Assembly: GCF_018139145.2 (NCBI RefSeq)
Contig: NC_059477.1
Span: 31,537,502-31,601,501, forward strand
Length of the DNA stretch: 64,000 bases
Direction of reading: 5' to 3'
Origin: Gymnogyps californianus
Taxonomy: Eukaryota; Chordata; Aves; Accipitriformes; Cathartidae
Both the position numbers and the translations under genes were made by a program. The notes under the pieces were generated by a model that did not search any database, was not told the DNA's origin, and worked only from the letters and a program-made list of their open reading frames with translations. Positions 49,601 to 62,500 of the stretch are shown one piece after another (the stretch's first letter is position 1; each line of letters opens with the position of its first letter).

Positions 49601-52600
49601 AATATCAACTGCATATCTGTGCCACAAAGAGATAAACATTTTTGTTAATCACTTGTCTTCATCATATTAGAATCACTGATTTAAATATCAGTATCAGTTC
49701 TTGCATTGTTCACTAATTCCAGTAAGTTTACACTGGAAATACATTTGGTCCACTTTTACACAGATGTGAGGTTCTGGCAGCATGCATTCATAGTCTTTTT
49801 TTCATAAAGCCTTCTTGGCAACACAGATACGAGGCTGTTTTCAGACATGCTCTAAAAAGTGCTGTAGCAGGCAGGAGACTAAGAGCCCATTTGGAGCAGC
49901 GAGACCTGTAGGTGGTTAATTAAGATCAACCGTTGCATTACTAACAGCCATCAGGTCAGCTCTGCTTCAAGGAAACAGTGGAAGTGGAATACAAGAGTAG
50001 GACTTTGAACAGGTACCTCCGGGGTGTCCAGTTGTCTCCACAACACAGTGAAGAGCGAAGCATCCAAGTCCCACGCAACCCTAGGAAAAATCCCCACCAG
50101 CCTTTCTATAACATGGTTCTGACCAGACACAAACGCTGTGAGGCAATAAATCTCCATGCAGTCTATAAATCTCAGCTGTACAACCACAGCACATTTAATT
50201 TTTTGTTTCATATTGTGAAGCCACAAAAAATCTAATTTTTTTCTTCACTGTTAGAGATTAAAGAAGGATTCTCAACATGTACCGATGCTACTGTAGTGCC
50301 TTTATTCAAATACGGATTATTAATGCAACTAATGGTCATGATGGACAAGGCTGACAAAACACTGCTGGGCTCCCTGGTCAAACCCACTGTATCAGGCAGG
50401 AAAGATTCAACTCCATACTTGCTGAATTCAGAAACCAGAATATTTCTACCTAGTTTGTCATAACTACCTCATTAAGCAAATGATTTCCCTTTCTGCCTGC
50501 CCTTAACCATCTAAAAGTTTAGCCTCATTTCCAATTTGAATTTGCCCTTTATTAAATTGAATTCATTGTTCTTTGTGTTACTACTTGTGTTATGTGTCAT
50601 TTCCTTTTCCCGGTATTAAATGACCCTTAAGATGATCAACCTGCCATTAAACATTTCTTTAGATGAAATTGGCTAAATTCATTCCCACTCCCCTATCTCC
50701 TTTAATGTTGCGGTCTTCCTTTGGAGACTGGTTTCTGAAGTTCAGAGCATGATCTTGGTGCATGATACTACAGGTGTGATCTCAGCAACAGCATAATAAC
50801 ACATTTGTAAATTCTCTTATCCTGACAAAGCTGTTTTTCAACCTTCAGGCCTTATGAGTGATTTTGTTCTTCTCAAACACATCACACTAAAATGAGAGGT
50901 GTTTTGTTAACTTCCATCAACAAATCCTTCTTTCCCTGACTGCTTTACTTTTGCATCACTCATACTCAGGATACATTTGCTGGAGGCTCTGGTTCAGACC
51001 AGACTCTCCCCGTGTGGCACTGCAAACATCTATACGTGGAATTAAAAATCTGTGGGGTCTCAGTGCTGCCCCAAGCCTCGTGAGAGCTGGCAACCAGGTT
51101 CACAGTGATGCGAGAGGCACTGGATCATGCTGCCAAACAGGGATGAAGTTAAGAACTCGTATGTTTTCCTGAATCTGAATCTTGAACTTTGGTGTACAGG
51201 ATTTATTGTGGAGTCAGGCATTGTCCAACAGCAGTAAGGTCAACGCAGTTGTGCGTTTCAATTGAATTACCTCTCCCTTCATTTGTATATTTTTTTAACT
51301 CAGCTGTATTCTTTCATATGTGTACTACCTTCTCACTGTTCACCTGCAATTTGACACAGTCATTTCCTCAGTTGTGATCTTTTCCTGTACGTCTTTCTCT
51401 GCATCTGGACCAAAACCCACGTTTTGTTACAGAAAACCGCTGAGTAACAATCCATTTTTCAATGCATCTCTGTGAACAAATGCAGTAAATGCTGAGGGGA
51501 GCAGATTTTGAAGTGAATCAAGGAAGAAAATGAGTGTGGGAACCAGGGCCCAAAAGCCTTTTTGGAAAGACATTTCTGAGCTACCTTAATAGGATCAGCC
51601 TGCCATATTTCAAAACAGCATCGATGGACAGAAGTAATAAAACTTGTCTGATCAGTTTAAGCACAGGCATCCCTCAGTCGCTTTCTGCATGCGTGCACAT
51701 GCACTCACACAAACACACACGCTTCTTCATCCATAGGATCAAACCTTTTAAATTTCTTCCACGATTAATTTGCAAACAGCTTATAATACAACCAGAGACC
51801 CACCTAGAAGACTGTGTTACAGTACGTACATTCTGCCCTCTGAAGGTGCTCATTTCTAAGGCTTTTTTTTAAACAAATATGGATATGGATATAAATATAA
51901 TTTGAACATCTAAATATATGTATGTATATGTACACAGACACTTATTTATTTATAATTTTGGCCTCATACGCCCCTAGAGAGCAAAACACTTGGAAATTAT
52001 TCTTTCAGTGGGGCTGTGGCAGCATGGTGAAAATCTCTCTGCTCTTAATTAGTCAAAGGCTCTTAAACTCATGGAGATATAAACTGCCAGAAGTAGAAAT
52101 CTATTGAATGTAAGAAATGTGCTTTAGATAAACAGCAGGGAATAAAGTACAAGATGGCCCAGTGTTACTTGGCTTGACGAAGTTTTACTTTCCCTGGATC
52201 AGCAGCAGAGCTTTTAGTGTTCCTCCTTTAGTTTTAATGAAACTTTACCACAGAATCTCCCGTCTCATGACCTGGGATTCATAAAAACAATGCAACAGCC
52301 TATATATTTTTCTGATTATATTTTCTAGAGTCAATTTTACACAAGCCGTTTATAAGTCACTCACCAGAAAGCAGAAGAGAAGAAAAGAACGATTTCCATC
52401 TCTTTATTAAAAAGCAAAAAGCCTCAAACCAAAGCAAAAAGCCACAACTCCATTTCCTGCATTGTACACAGCTGTGTGACACCAGCAGTGACTTTTATGA
52501 TACCATATGCCCTGCTGAATGGTGTTTCACTCCGCTGATGTAGCCTTATTGGAAGGTTAATAAAGAGGCATGATCTTTGGCTAATAAAGGCTGAGTCCGT

Positions 52601-53294
52601 TATAAAGGAGATATACATTTCAACTTGCAGGGAGAAAGAGTGGGAAAAAAAAGACAGGCAGGAGAAATCTCTGCTGAGGGCACTGTTGGCATACCATAAT
52701 TTGCAAAGCAGGGATGAGGGGCCTTTTATGGGGTTTCACTATGACAGCACATGGGGCAAGCAGAGCCAGGACTTGCTCCAAAGCCCCCTGCAAGGTTCTT
52801 TCCCCAGAGCCACATGGCAAACCCAGAGCTTGTTTCTCAGTTTGAGCATAACAGAAACCAATGTTCCAGCTCTCATCTGCTTCTATATTTGACGCTACTT
52901 ATCACTTTGATGGACTGTGTTGCAATTAAAAAGACAAGAGGGGGTTGCCAGCCTAGGCGGCTTTTTTTCCTCCAGGACGCGAAAGAAGGAAGGTCTCAGA
53001 TGCAAACTACCTCTGAAGCACATACGTGGAAGTGTGAGTTGTACTGTCCCTGAGAGACAGAGCTGGGCCACCCCCAGGCACCAAAGAGCCTCCATAGAAA
53101 AGAGGAATCCTCACCTGCTTTTTCTACCACTGCTGAGAAAGTGGGAAGCAAAGTTTGTTTTTATTGAAGCAAGCCTTCCTTTCACATATGCACCCATTTC
53201 TGCAGAGCCTAAGCCTGGCAGGCTTCTTCCAGCCTCCCAGGAAAGCATCTCCAGCACACCCTGTCCTGAGAGCCTCCCTCCCTCTGTTCCCCGT
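46651..53294. other. Unique AT-leaning noncoding sequence
   Basis: About 6.6 kb without a recognisable gene, RNA gene or young repeat. AT-rich imperfect repeats lie at 51880-51935. Confidence 0.5.
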
Positions 53295-53310
53295 CCCCCC
53301 CCCCCCCCCC
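53295..53310. repeat. C16 homopolymer
   Basis: Sixteen consecutive C residues. Length is likely to vary between individuals and between sequencing methods. Confidence 0.9.
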
Positions 53311-55649
53311 AATCCCATCGAGGTAAACAAGTGATAAGACTTCAGGATTAGGTCTACTGACCTCAGAAGGAATTTTGCTCAAACAAGAATTAAGCCTGGA
53401 AGGATTTTGTCCTTACTGAGAAGCTTCTAAAGGTTTCCCACATAAGAGCTTCAGGAAAATGACTTGTGGAATTTACATCCTGCTTTGCTCCCTCAGTCAC
53501 TTTGGCAGCTTATCCTGGAGGGCACCGGAGCTGGCACTCAGACAAGCCGTCAGCTCACAGCCTAACAAATTATTGATTCTCTCCTCACTTTGAAGCAGAC
53601 AACAACAAACTCCTAAATGCACTGCATCCTTCAGTATCTCCCTCTGGAGAAATACCCATTTGTAACATTGGCAGTAAGGGGGCATTTCCATCTCTCAGGC
53701 CACGATGGGTGGATGGAGCACTGCGCTTTATGTATTTTGTTCTTCTGCCTTCAACCAAGGATTGGTGACTAGGGGAGATTTTTGCACAGAGCGTAACTTT
53801 CAAATCCACACTCAGACACAGCGAGACATACGTACAAATGTTCAAGTGCACATACATAAAATTGATTTAATTTGGAATGCAGAAGGTGTCCAACAGAAAA
53901 TGGGGTTAAGAGCTTGTTTTCCCCAGTATTACATTATTAAGAGGCAAACACAGTTTTCCATGCGTCATGCACTTAATGAGCTCCAGATTGCAGGATACAA
54001 AAAGATCTTGACATTGGCTTGAAGAAACAAAATGTTCAAAATGATCTGGATACATTGAGGCACTTCATCATAAATGGCACATCACCACATTGAGTATCAG
54101 TTTTGTGAAATTCCTGTTATTTTTCTGCAACTCATAGCAATGTGTCCCAAGCTTTCTTGTTTTCCTCCTGCCTTCTCCACTGTCCACTCACTAGGGATGT
54201 AGGTTCTCCCTTGACCCACTGCTCTGGAGGGGCTGAGCCTTCTGCTGCTAATGGTATCCCAACTCTGCAGCCCCCAAATGCTGAAACCAGCGTGCAGCAG
54301 CCAAAAAGTGCTGGGGACTCATCATTAGACTCATGTCAAGAGCGGCATGAAGAATAGCATCTACTTCTACCTCTCTCCTTGTAGTCATGGGAGCAGCTCT
54401 CCCTCATGCCAAGGGCTAGAAATGAGGACATTCGATGGAGTCCATCACAGACTGCCTCGTTAGGGTATACGGGACAGACCCAAGAGCTGAACCCAGGAGC
54501 TGCAGCTCACAGTCTTTCGTTACATCTCGTATGCAATGCCTCCCACTGCCTTGTGCCATCTCACATTAGCACTACAAGGGGTCCCTTGGGCAAATTCTGC
54601 CTGCTCCCGGCTTAGAATACAGATAAATCCAGCAGCCCATCTATTCTGCATTGAAATGCTTCCTCTGCACCTGAAATCGATACAGTTTTCATGCAAATTT
54701 TTACTACATGTGCTGCACTGATTCATTCAGTCAACACACCTAAATAGCTCTGAAAATGGTATTATGGCTTATCAGGTCAATGATCTACAATTTTATATCT
54801 CCCTGAACACATATTTATAAACAGCACTATAAACATTGTTAAGGTTACGGTGTGAAACTCTTATACCATTTCTAAGTGTATTTTTTGCAAATGCTAATTT
54901 TATCAGAAACATTAAACAGCAAAAAAATTACTTTTTGCTTCAGTCACTCCTTTTCTGATTAAGATTGATATAACAGAGATTTCAAATGTGCAAGAAATAC
55001 TCTGTACCACAAATACTTTTCGTTGTCCCTGTGTATTGCAGTATGTCCCAATTTCAAGAGTCTGCTTTGCTTTAGATAACATTGCCAAGTTACTAAAAAA
55101 AAAATCCCTCAGCGATGGGCTGTTTGCATCCCAGGGTCATAATAATGTATCCTGGTGACACTGAAACATCAAGATGTAAACAATGAAGAGACAGAAGGAC
55201 GTTGAACCAAGTGGCTAAGTCTAAGAAACTGCAATTCCAAAGCAATGTGGTATTTAGACCATTGGATACATTATTGGTACAGGTACTTGCAGAACTAGGT
55301 GCCAATTTTAGCATTTCTCAGAAGAATTTGCAAACTGAGTTCGTATGTTGGGCTCACTGCAGAATAGAGACCTCTGACAGATGCAGACTCATATATACTG
55401 AAGAGGCTGAAATAATCACTGCTAGCCCCAAGGCAGAGAAATAGGAGAACATTTGTTTTCAATATTTAAATTGACTAATGCTACAGGATAGCTCGTCATT
55501 AATACAAACATACGTAATAACAGGCAGAAGACAGGACTGAGACAGACATCTATCCTGGCTGGATGGTTTTGCAGCCTTAAAATACACTGGATACAAATTA
55601 AATATGAGCCACCATTAGCTGCAGCAACATTTTAGGTGATGGACTGATA
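53311..55649. other. Unique noncoding sequence
   Basis: No gene or recognisable element is seen. Open frames here have no domain I can name. Confidence 0.5.
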
Positions 55650-55800
55650 GTGAGACAAGGTAGATCATGTGTATCTTTTATTGGACTAATATATAAGCTG
55701 TTACACATGAGCCTTCAGGCCAAAAAAGTCTTCTGGGGGCTGGCAGCAGAAAGAACATTTCTGGCCCGAAAGCATCTCACTGTTTCGAGCCAACACAAAG
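55650..55800 (+). repeat. Possible ancient amniote interspersed repeat
   Basis: GACAAGGTAGATCATGTGTA followed by TCTTTTATTGGACTAATATA resembles a repeat I recall as abundant in turtle and crocodilian DNA (GACAAGGTGGGTGAGG, then ATCTTTTATTGGACCAAC). I cannot name the family with certainty. The rest of the element is too diverged to delimit. Confidence 0.38.
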
Positions 55801-56409
55801 CCTCCACCTCTGTCCATTTTATCTCAAGCAGCTGAAAATATTTTTGCAGCCTGTTTGTGACAGTCACAATGACAACTTGCACAAACCCACCAGGCCCAAC
55901 AGAAAAGTCCTTACCGCTTAAGTGCTCTGTTTGCTTTTTGCACTGTCTCTATCCATCCAGGATATTTATAGAGCACAGTCACTGGGACATTCACAGCCCA
56001 ATCATGGTGACTTGGCAAGTTTTGCAAGAAGCACAGTCATGAAAGGAGCAATTCTCTGTGAAAACACACAAATACTTTCACCTGTCACTAGTACTTGAGT
56101 GTCCCTGGAACTGATCGTTGCAAATCTCTTGGGATTACAGTGCAACTTACGGAAGGAAAAATACTGTTGTCAAGGTGTTTCTCAGAGACAGCCAAATGGG
56201 GATTTGGCCAGGAGTGACTTCTATGTCTCTTTTGATAATGTTTCCATACAAACATAAGGGCCACTTAGCAGTGACTTCAACAAGGTGTTTCCAAACTAAA
56301 AGCCTGAGGGGGTGTTGGCTGAGTTAAAAAACTGGACTCCGAAATTAGGGACTGCAATAACTCGGACCCTGCCTAGACAATAATAGAACCCAAAAAGAAA
56401 AACAACTTT
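55801..56409. other. Unique noncoding sequence
   Basis: No gene or recognisable element is seen. Confidence 0.45.
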
Positions 56410-56500
56410 ATTGTTGTTCACATAATATCAAGAAGCGTGTGAAGCACAGAGAGTTTAAGTGATCTGGCCACCAGGATCAGAAACTTAACTGTAATCTCTT
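56410..56500 (-). repeat. Possible MIR-like relic
   Basis: GTGAAGCACAGAGAGTTTAA followed by GTGATCTGGCCACCAGGATC resembles the reverse-complement MIR core (CTGAGGCACAGAGAGGTTAA, GTGACTTGCCCAAGGTC). Confidence 0.37.
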
Positions 56501-59500
56501 GCATTTGCAAAACACCTTCTGCACCAGACCAAGGGCTGGATTATTCAAGTCTCTAGGAAGCACATGAATACTGAAATAGGGTTTTCCGCAGCACCAAGAC
56601 TGAAGTGGTCAGAAAATCTTTGGAAGCTTTTTTCCTTGAGCCAAAACAATTTAGGAAATCATATCAGTTCTGCTGAAATTGTGTCTGAAAGGAAAAAAAG
56701 GAAGAAAACTGGAAAAGTTCTGAAAATGGGAAAATCAGACATGGAAAACTTTGAGAAGGATAAAATATTCTGAAATAAGGTTTTGCTTCAGCATGTTCTG
56801 TATTATGCATCTGAAGATAAGCACTTCTTAAAACAAAGCTTTTCTGTGAACCCCAAACAAAGCTTTTTTCCCTCTCGGGATTTCCTTTCCAGTTTTGAAG
56901 TTTTCTGGTTTTGTTCCTACTTAGAATAAGTGCAAACACTAAAATCCTACATAAAATATAGCTTTTGTCCATCCCACAACTTACACCTGAAACTCCATTC
57001 CTCTCTATAGCGACAACGTACCTGAGCACTTCACAAAAATCTCTGTTCTGTGCCTCTTGGTATTGTTAGGCATCTAAATATTTTTTCAAATGTAAACTCA
57101 GCTGGTTAGCAAGAAATGAAGCCAGGTAGCCCTAAAGCGTACACCAAATTGCATTTCGAGACAAGTCAAGAAGCATAAGGGTATGAATAATCTGAGCACA
57201 ACTCTCCCAGAAAAAGGAAAAATAATAAAGGCAAAGGGGAGAGGGGAGGAATTCAAACAAGCAGTGTCCCTGTGATAACGACAGTGCCGGAGCATGGCTG
57301 TAGTGTAGGCGGGCTGTGGCAGGCGATAACATTCTTTCCCCAGAGGAACCTTTAGGTTTATGACAAATCAGGGATGATGCTCAACAGCTATTTGATGAGC
57401 TCCGCAACAGCTGCTGAGGTCTGCGTGCCACTGCAACACAGCTGGAAATGCACAGTGGCGCAGCATTAACTGGATAATAACTCAGGGCTTGCCAAGAACT
57501 GGGTATCACTAACTTTTTCTGATGAGTTATTTGTGTCCATAATCAGCTGTGAAACTCTTTAGGAAAGATGTTCTCTGAAAAGGAGGATTTATCTGAAAAG
57601 GAACCCACTGTCATTAATAAAGTTGTCTGGCCTCAAAGCCTCAACAAATCAGACTCAAACCCATGGTGTAGTCTTCAGGCAGTTAAATATTTTCCCAGTG
57701 ATGGAAATTTAAGGTGCTTTTAAAAGAGAGAAAAAATGGCAAACAAATGAATCGGTGAACCTTTGTCTATCGGAAAGGATGATTTGCTGGGGAAGCAGAA
57801 GAACTACCATGTGCCCATCACAGTATGATCAAGAATGAAAAATTTTACATTATCGGAGAGCCATTTTTGACTTGGAAAAAAATCCTAATAGTGCAATCAC
57901 TTACACCTTGATTGTAAGACATTATCTACTCTGAGTAAAGGCTGGCACCAGCTCTCCCAGTGAGCAGGACCCAGGGAACAAATTGTGGCATAGGCAGTTC
58001 CAGTTCCTTCAGTCCTGCCAGAGAAAAGCTGTATCCACTTCACTGCCAGAAACATTAAACATCAGGCTGTGTGCAGCCACCCTACAGGGAAAACAAGGAG
58101 CAGAACCAAGCTTGTTGCTTCCCCTTGCTCTGTCATGGTGACATGAGTCAGAGTAGGAGGAAATATTGTGTATGGTGCAGTGGGGGACTAGACTTTACTC
58201 CCTTTTGCACAGGGACAGGTCAGGCCAACCTAGCTCTTCTAGCTTGGCTTTTTTGTGTATAGTACAAGAAAGTCCCTGGCACAGCTCTCAGCCAAAACAT
58301 CTCTCCTTTCATTCAGTGATTGCTCTGGCCAGTTATGGGAGCATCTCTCAGCTGGTGGTGGAGCAGCATCGCAGTTGTCGTCACCATTTCTGGAACCGGG
58401 ATGCTCTGCAGCTGCTATGTTCTTGATGAGCCCATGAATCACTGCTCACAAAGAGGCAACAAGGAAGGGTACGGCAGGTGAGGGCGATCTGCGGAAGGAA
58501 GGCAGGGGCCACATTCCTGTCTTTGCCTAAATAAATGAAAGATCAGCCCTCAGTTCAGACTTAGTCATTCACATGTTGCCACACTGACCAGTCTTTTCCC
58601 ATCCCACACTTGCCAAGGCATCTGCCTTAAAGAATGTAAATTAAATAAGAATCATTGCCTTCTCCTTCATTATACTAATGCCTAGAGCATGAAAAGGGGG
58701 GAAAAAAACCCAGCAGAATCTTACTCTGATTTACATCAAATGCCATTTGTATTTTTCACTGGCTGCCTGAGGGGGAGGGAACCCACAGAATGAATATGGG
58801 GGGTCTTTATTGTCACCAAAGGAACAGAAACACAAGAAAAGAGCAGATAGGAGAGGATGAAAAGAGGGAAAGAAAGTATTTCAGAGAAGTGAGTTTATAG
58901 CTGTTGTTTCTTGGGCATTTCACAGGTTCACACTGAGCACGTATGTTGAGGAAGGAGAGGAGGTTTCTACAGCTGACAGCAAAGCCTGTGATTTTCTTCC
59001 AGAGGTTTCTACTGCTCCACAGCAGAGTTCCATACACTGCTCCGTAACAGCCTTTTAGGCACAGTGACGGCAAGACTGTCCTTTTAGCAGCACTGATTTT
59101 GCCAGCATTAGAGGAAAAGGACTCATTTTAATGGATCTCAGCATGTTTGACATGCCTAGGCTTTTACTGAGGGGAGGGACAGAGCCCACACAGACCGCAA
59201 AGACAAAGGCAGGGCATCCCCAATAGGGTTCTGCTCATACAGTTGTATCAGTGAGCAACTGCAAGAAGCCTGTTGGTGCAAGGGACCCCCCAGCAGGAGC
59301 TACAATGCTGAGAAGAGCTGTATTAGCCATATTCTTCATGGACAACCTGATAATGACTGCACAGAGCACAAACTCCTCTTACTCTCCTCACGTGACACCC
59401 TGGACATGCCACACTGAGCTCACATGGAGAAGGCGGCAATCAGGCAGAACAAAACAACATCCAGCCTGGTTGTATTGTCTCCCCAAGCAGTCTCGGTGGT

Positions 59501-62500
59501 AATCAGGCCTTTTATTCCCTTGCGCATGATGACCGATCAGGAGAAACCATCATTTTCAACTCTCAATTTTATCCCAAGTCTTGCACTGCCCGGTCATTTC
59601 TTTAAAGCGTTAGTTCCTATAGTTACAAAAAAATCAGTGCTGTTCCTGGTTCCTAAGGAAATGAGACCCAACGTGCAGTCTGTCTCTTCTTCCTAATAAC
59701 CTGGGAACTCATGGACTAGTTTTAATCCAGACCAGAGAAAAGTGGAGGTTTCCGGGATAAGTAAGTTCTTACAAACTTCATGAACACAAGCTCTGGAGAG
59801 GACATAGATCTAGCAGCTTCAGGAAAGGCTGAAATGTGAACTTGTACCTTATTAAACTAAACCACATAGGAAATAGCCTTATATATGAGACCTAACTACA
59901 TTCATCAGGGTTCACAACCAACCACAAGACACAAATCTGCAGGAAACCAGGCTTAACTTCTTCCAGTATTCATTTGGAACTAAAGGTGGAGAGAGAAGAC
60001 TGAAAATCTGAACAATAAAAGATTAGCCTCCATCCCCATAAAACAAATAAGTCAAAACAAAAAGAACCTCTAGTCACATTATCAGTTTTCAGGCCCTATA
60101 AGACCAATCAAACCTCTCCAGGCCTGATCCCACAAGGTCTGAAAACCAGTCTGGCAATATGACACTTGGTTCAATGTCTGGAGCTTAACTGTAATTAAAA
60201 CATGAGACATAAGAGTCCAAACCAGGGTAGACACAGCTCTGCCTCGGCTACAGAAAGCAAAGCCAAAACCACCAAATCAGCCAATTTAATTGCAGAGAAT
60301 CTCCCCTCCCCTAACATAAGGTTTAAAAAGCATTTGTTTCTAAGGATCGTTAAATTAATAATAATGAAAAACAATTATTTTTCCAAAAGCTATTTTACTT
60401 CCCATCATTAATTCAGCTTCTTTGAACTGCTGAAGAGATGTGGATAGGAACAGCGAACCTCACGTGTCCTACATGTGCCACATCAAGATGATGCTATTGT
60501 AGAACACTACAGCACCCTTCGTCCCCTCACTGAATCTGCCTCGGCGACAAATCCATCCCATACTGTTGGGATTCAGCCAGAACCACCACTGCAGACCACA
60601 ACAGTGATAACGCTGGCATTTCTGGTACTGCGTTAACTAACATGGTTTAAGATGCTAGTATTTCAGGCTTCCTGAGCAGATCTATCATTCGGCTCCCATT
60701 TATGCTGTCACTGATGGAGGGGGCACCCGCAGGGAATTAGAGCTCTGAAAATATCTCCATGCAGACAGGGCCAGCGAGGCCTCCTCCTCATGATGATTTA
60801 CTTCACTGCAGCAATGAAAATTCCTGTCTGGAACCAAGTGCCTGACTGCAAACTTACCACAGCTCCAGGGCTAGCAGAGTCAAAAGGTCACAGTATTTAT
60901 TTGTTGCTCTTCCAAGATCACTTTCCCATGAACTTGATGGATTTTCAAATGCCTTCTATTGCACAGAACACTGTGATTAATCTAAGTCTTGGTTCGGTTT
61001 GGGACCAGCAGTGTTTTCTTCGAAAAAGTCATTCTTAAATTCACTCCTCAGATTCTTAGCAGTTTTAAAAGTGAACAATTAGTTTTAAACTAACATATAT
61101 AAAGGTCTTCTTTTTCCAAGCAAGAATAACAACTGCAGAAAATAAATTACTGTAGTTCTTAATGTAATACTTTGCCCAGCAGGGGAAGAATTCCACGCTC
61201 AGGATCTTCAGCCACTCTCTTTTTCTCCTCTCTGTGTTAAGACATGGAAGAAGTCAGTTCTGCTCCCAGCCCTGCTACCTACCTTTTGTGCTGTTGCATG
61301 TAAAACTTGAATTTCATGTGTGTTTTCTCAGCTAATAAAACCGCTTGTCTCTGTCTCTGAAGTATGGTATTATTTAATTTTTATGTAATATAATAGAACA
61401 TGGTGATTTTATACAGTCTCTCACAACTTTCTCTTCTTTATAAAGCCGCAGTTCCTGGAGCCATGTTGTTACATGAAATTCTCATTACGCCAAAAAAAAA
61501 AAACCAACTTTTAGTGCTCAGGGTAAGAAAGAGGAGATTGCAAAGGTGAATACTATAGGTTCAAAAACCAGATGAGCCCTAGCTAATCATGTTACAGCAG
61601 TTTAAGGCATCACCATCCCCAGATGTCTGCCTCAACCATTTGCTAGAGGTTACCACTGCTTGAAGCAATGGGCAGAGTAGAACATGTGTCTGCACTTAAG
61701 CACAACAGCTTACAGCCAGAGAGTTCGGTTCATGCCCATCATCCTCACTGGTTTGAGCTAAAAGATGGGGTTTGCACAGAAGCTGGAGGCAACACAGGGT
61801 TATCTGCCCCTCTGCCTATTCTCCTGTGAAACAGTGGCCCTGACAGACAGGGCAGGGCAGACAGCTGGGGCCACGTCTCCGGCCCCAGGTTCATCAGCCC
61901 TCATTTTGGACCCCAGCATTTCAAGCAAGCTGTTTTGGAAGCAGTAATGCTAATGGCTGCCATGGGATCCAGGTCGGCTGTCCTTCCCCACCCGGTCACC
62001 CCTGTAACCTCAGTTCTCTTATGTCCCCTGTAATCCCACCCTGGCCTTCCGACATCCCTCTTCCAAATCTCCTGATATCCCCACATCACAAACTCTCTCC
62101 CACACACCCAGCCAGGACCCTCACTTTCTCCCCATATACCCTCAGTAGCGGCTAGACGTTTGCCAAGCTGAATGCTGCCCATCCGCCGTGCTGACAGTCC
62201 AGCCAGCAGTCAGCCACTGCGGGACTAAGGTGACTGCTTCTCCATGGAGGCATTGATTTGGCTCTCTGTCCTCCACCCATCCATAGTATCTTCATTTGCC
62301 AGTGTCAATAATGCTTTTTGTCCCTTTTCATGGGAATACCTGTGCATCGGGAACCCTTGACAGCAGCGTGTCTCCAATTGCTCTGCAAAAGGAGCAAGGG
62401 GATACAGATGTTTGCTACACATAACCTAGCCGCAGTTTAAACTCATGACCTTTGGGTTTTACCCCCCACCAAATACAACACTTAATGTCTAGTTCTGAGA

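Noticed and set aside
61901..62182. Minus-strand frame with Gly/Trp/Arg-rich composition
   Set aside because: The composition follows a local GC-richer patch. There is no domain, no splice or start support, and no recognised family.
61840..62200. Possible CpG island promoter
   Set aside because: GC is only mildly raised and CpG dinucleotides are sparse, so an island is not supported by eye.
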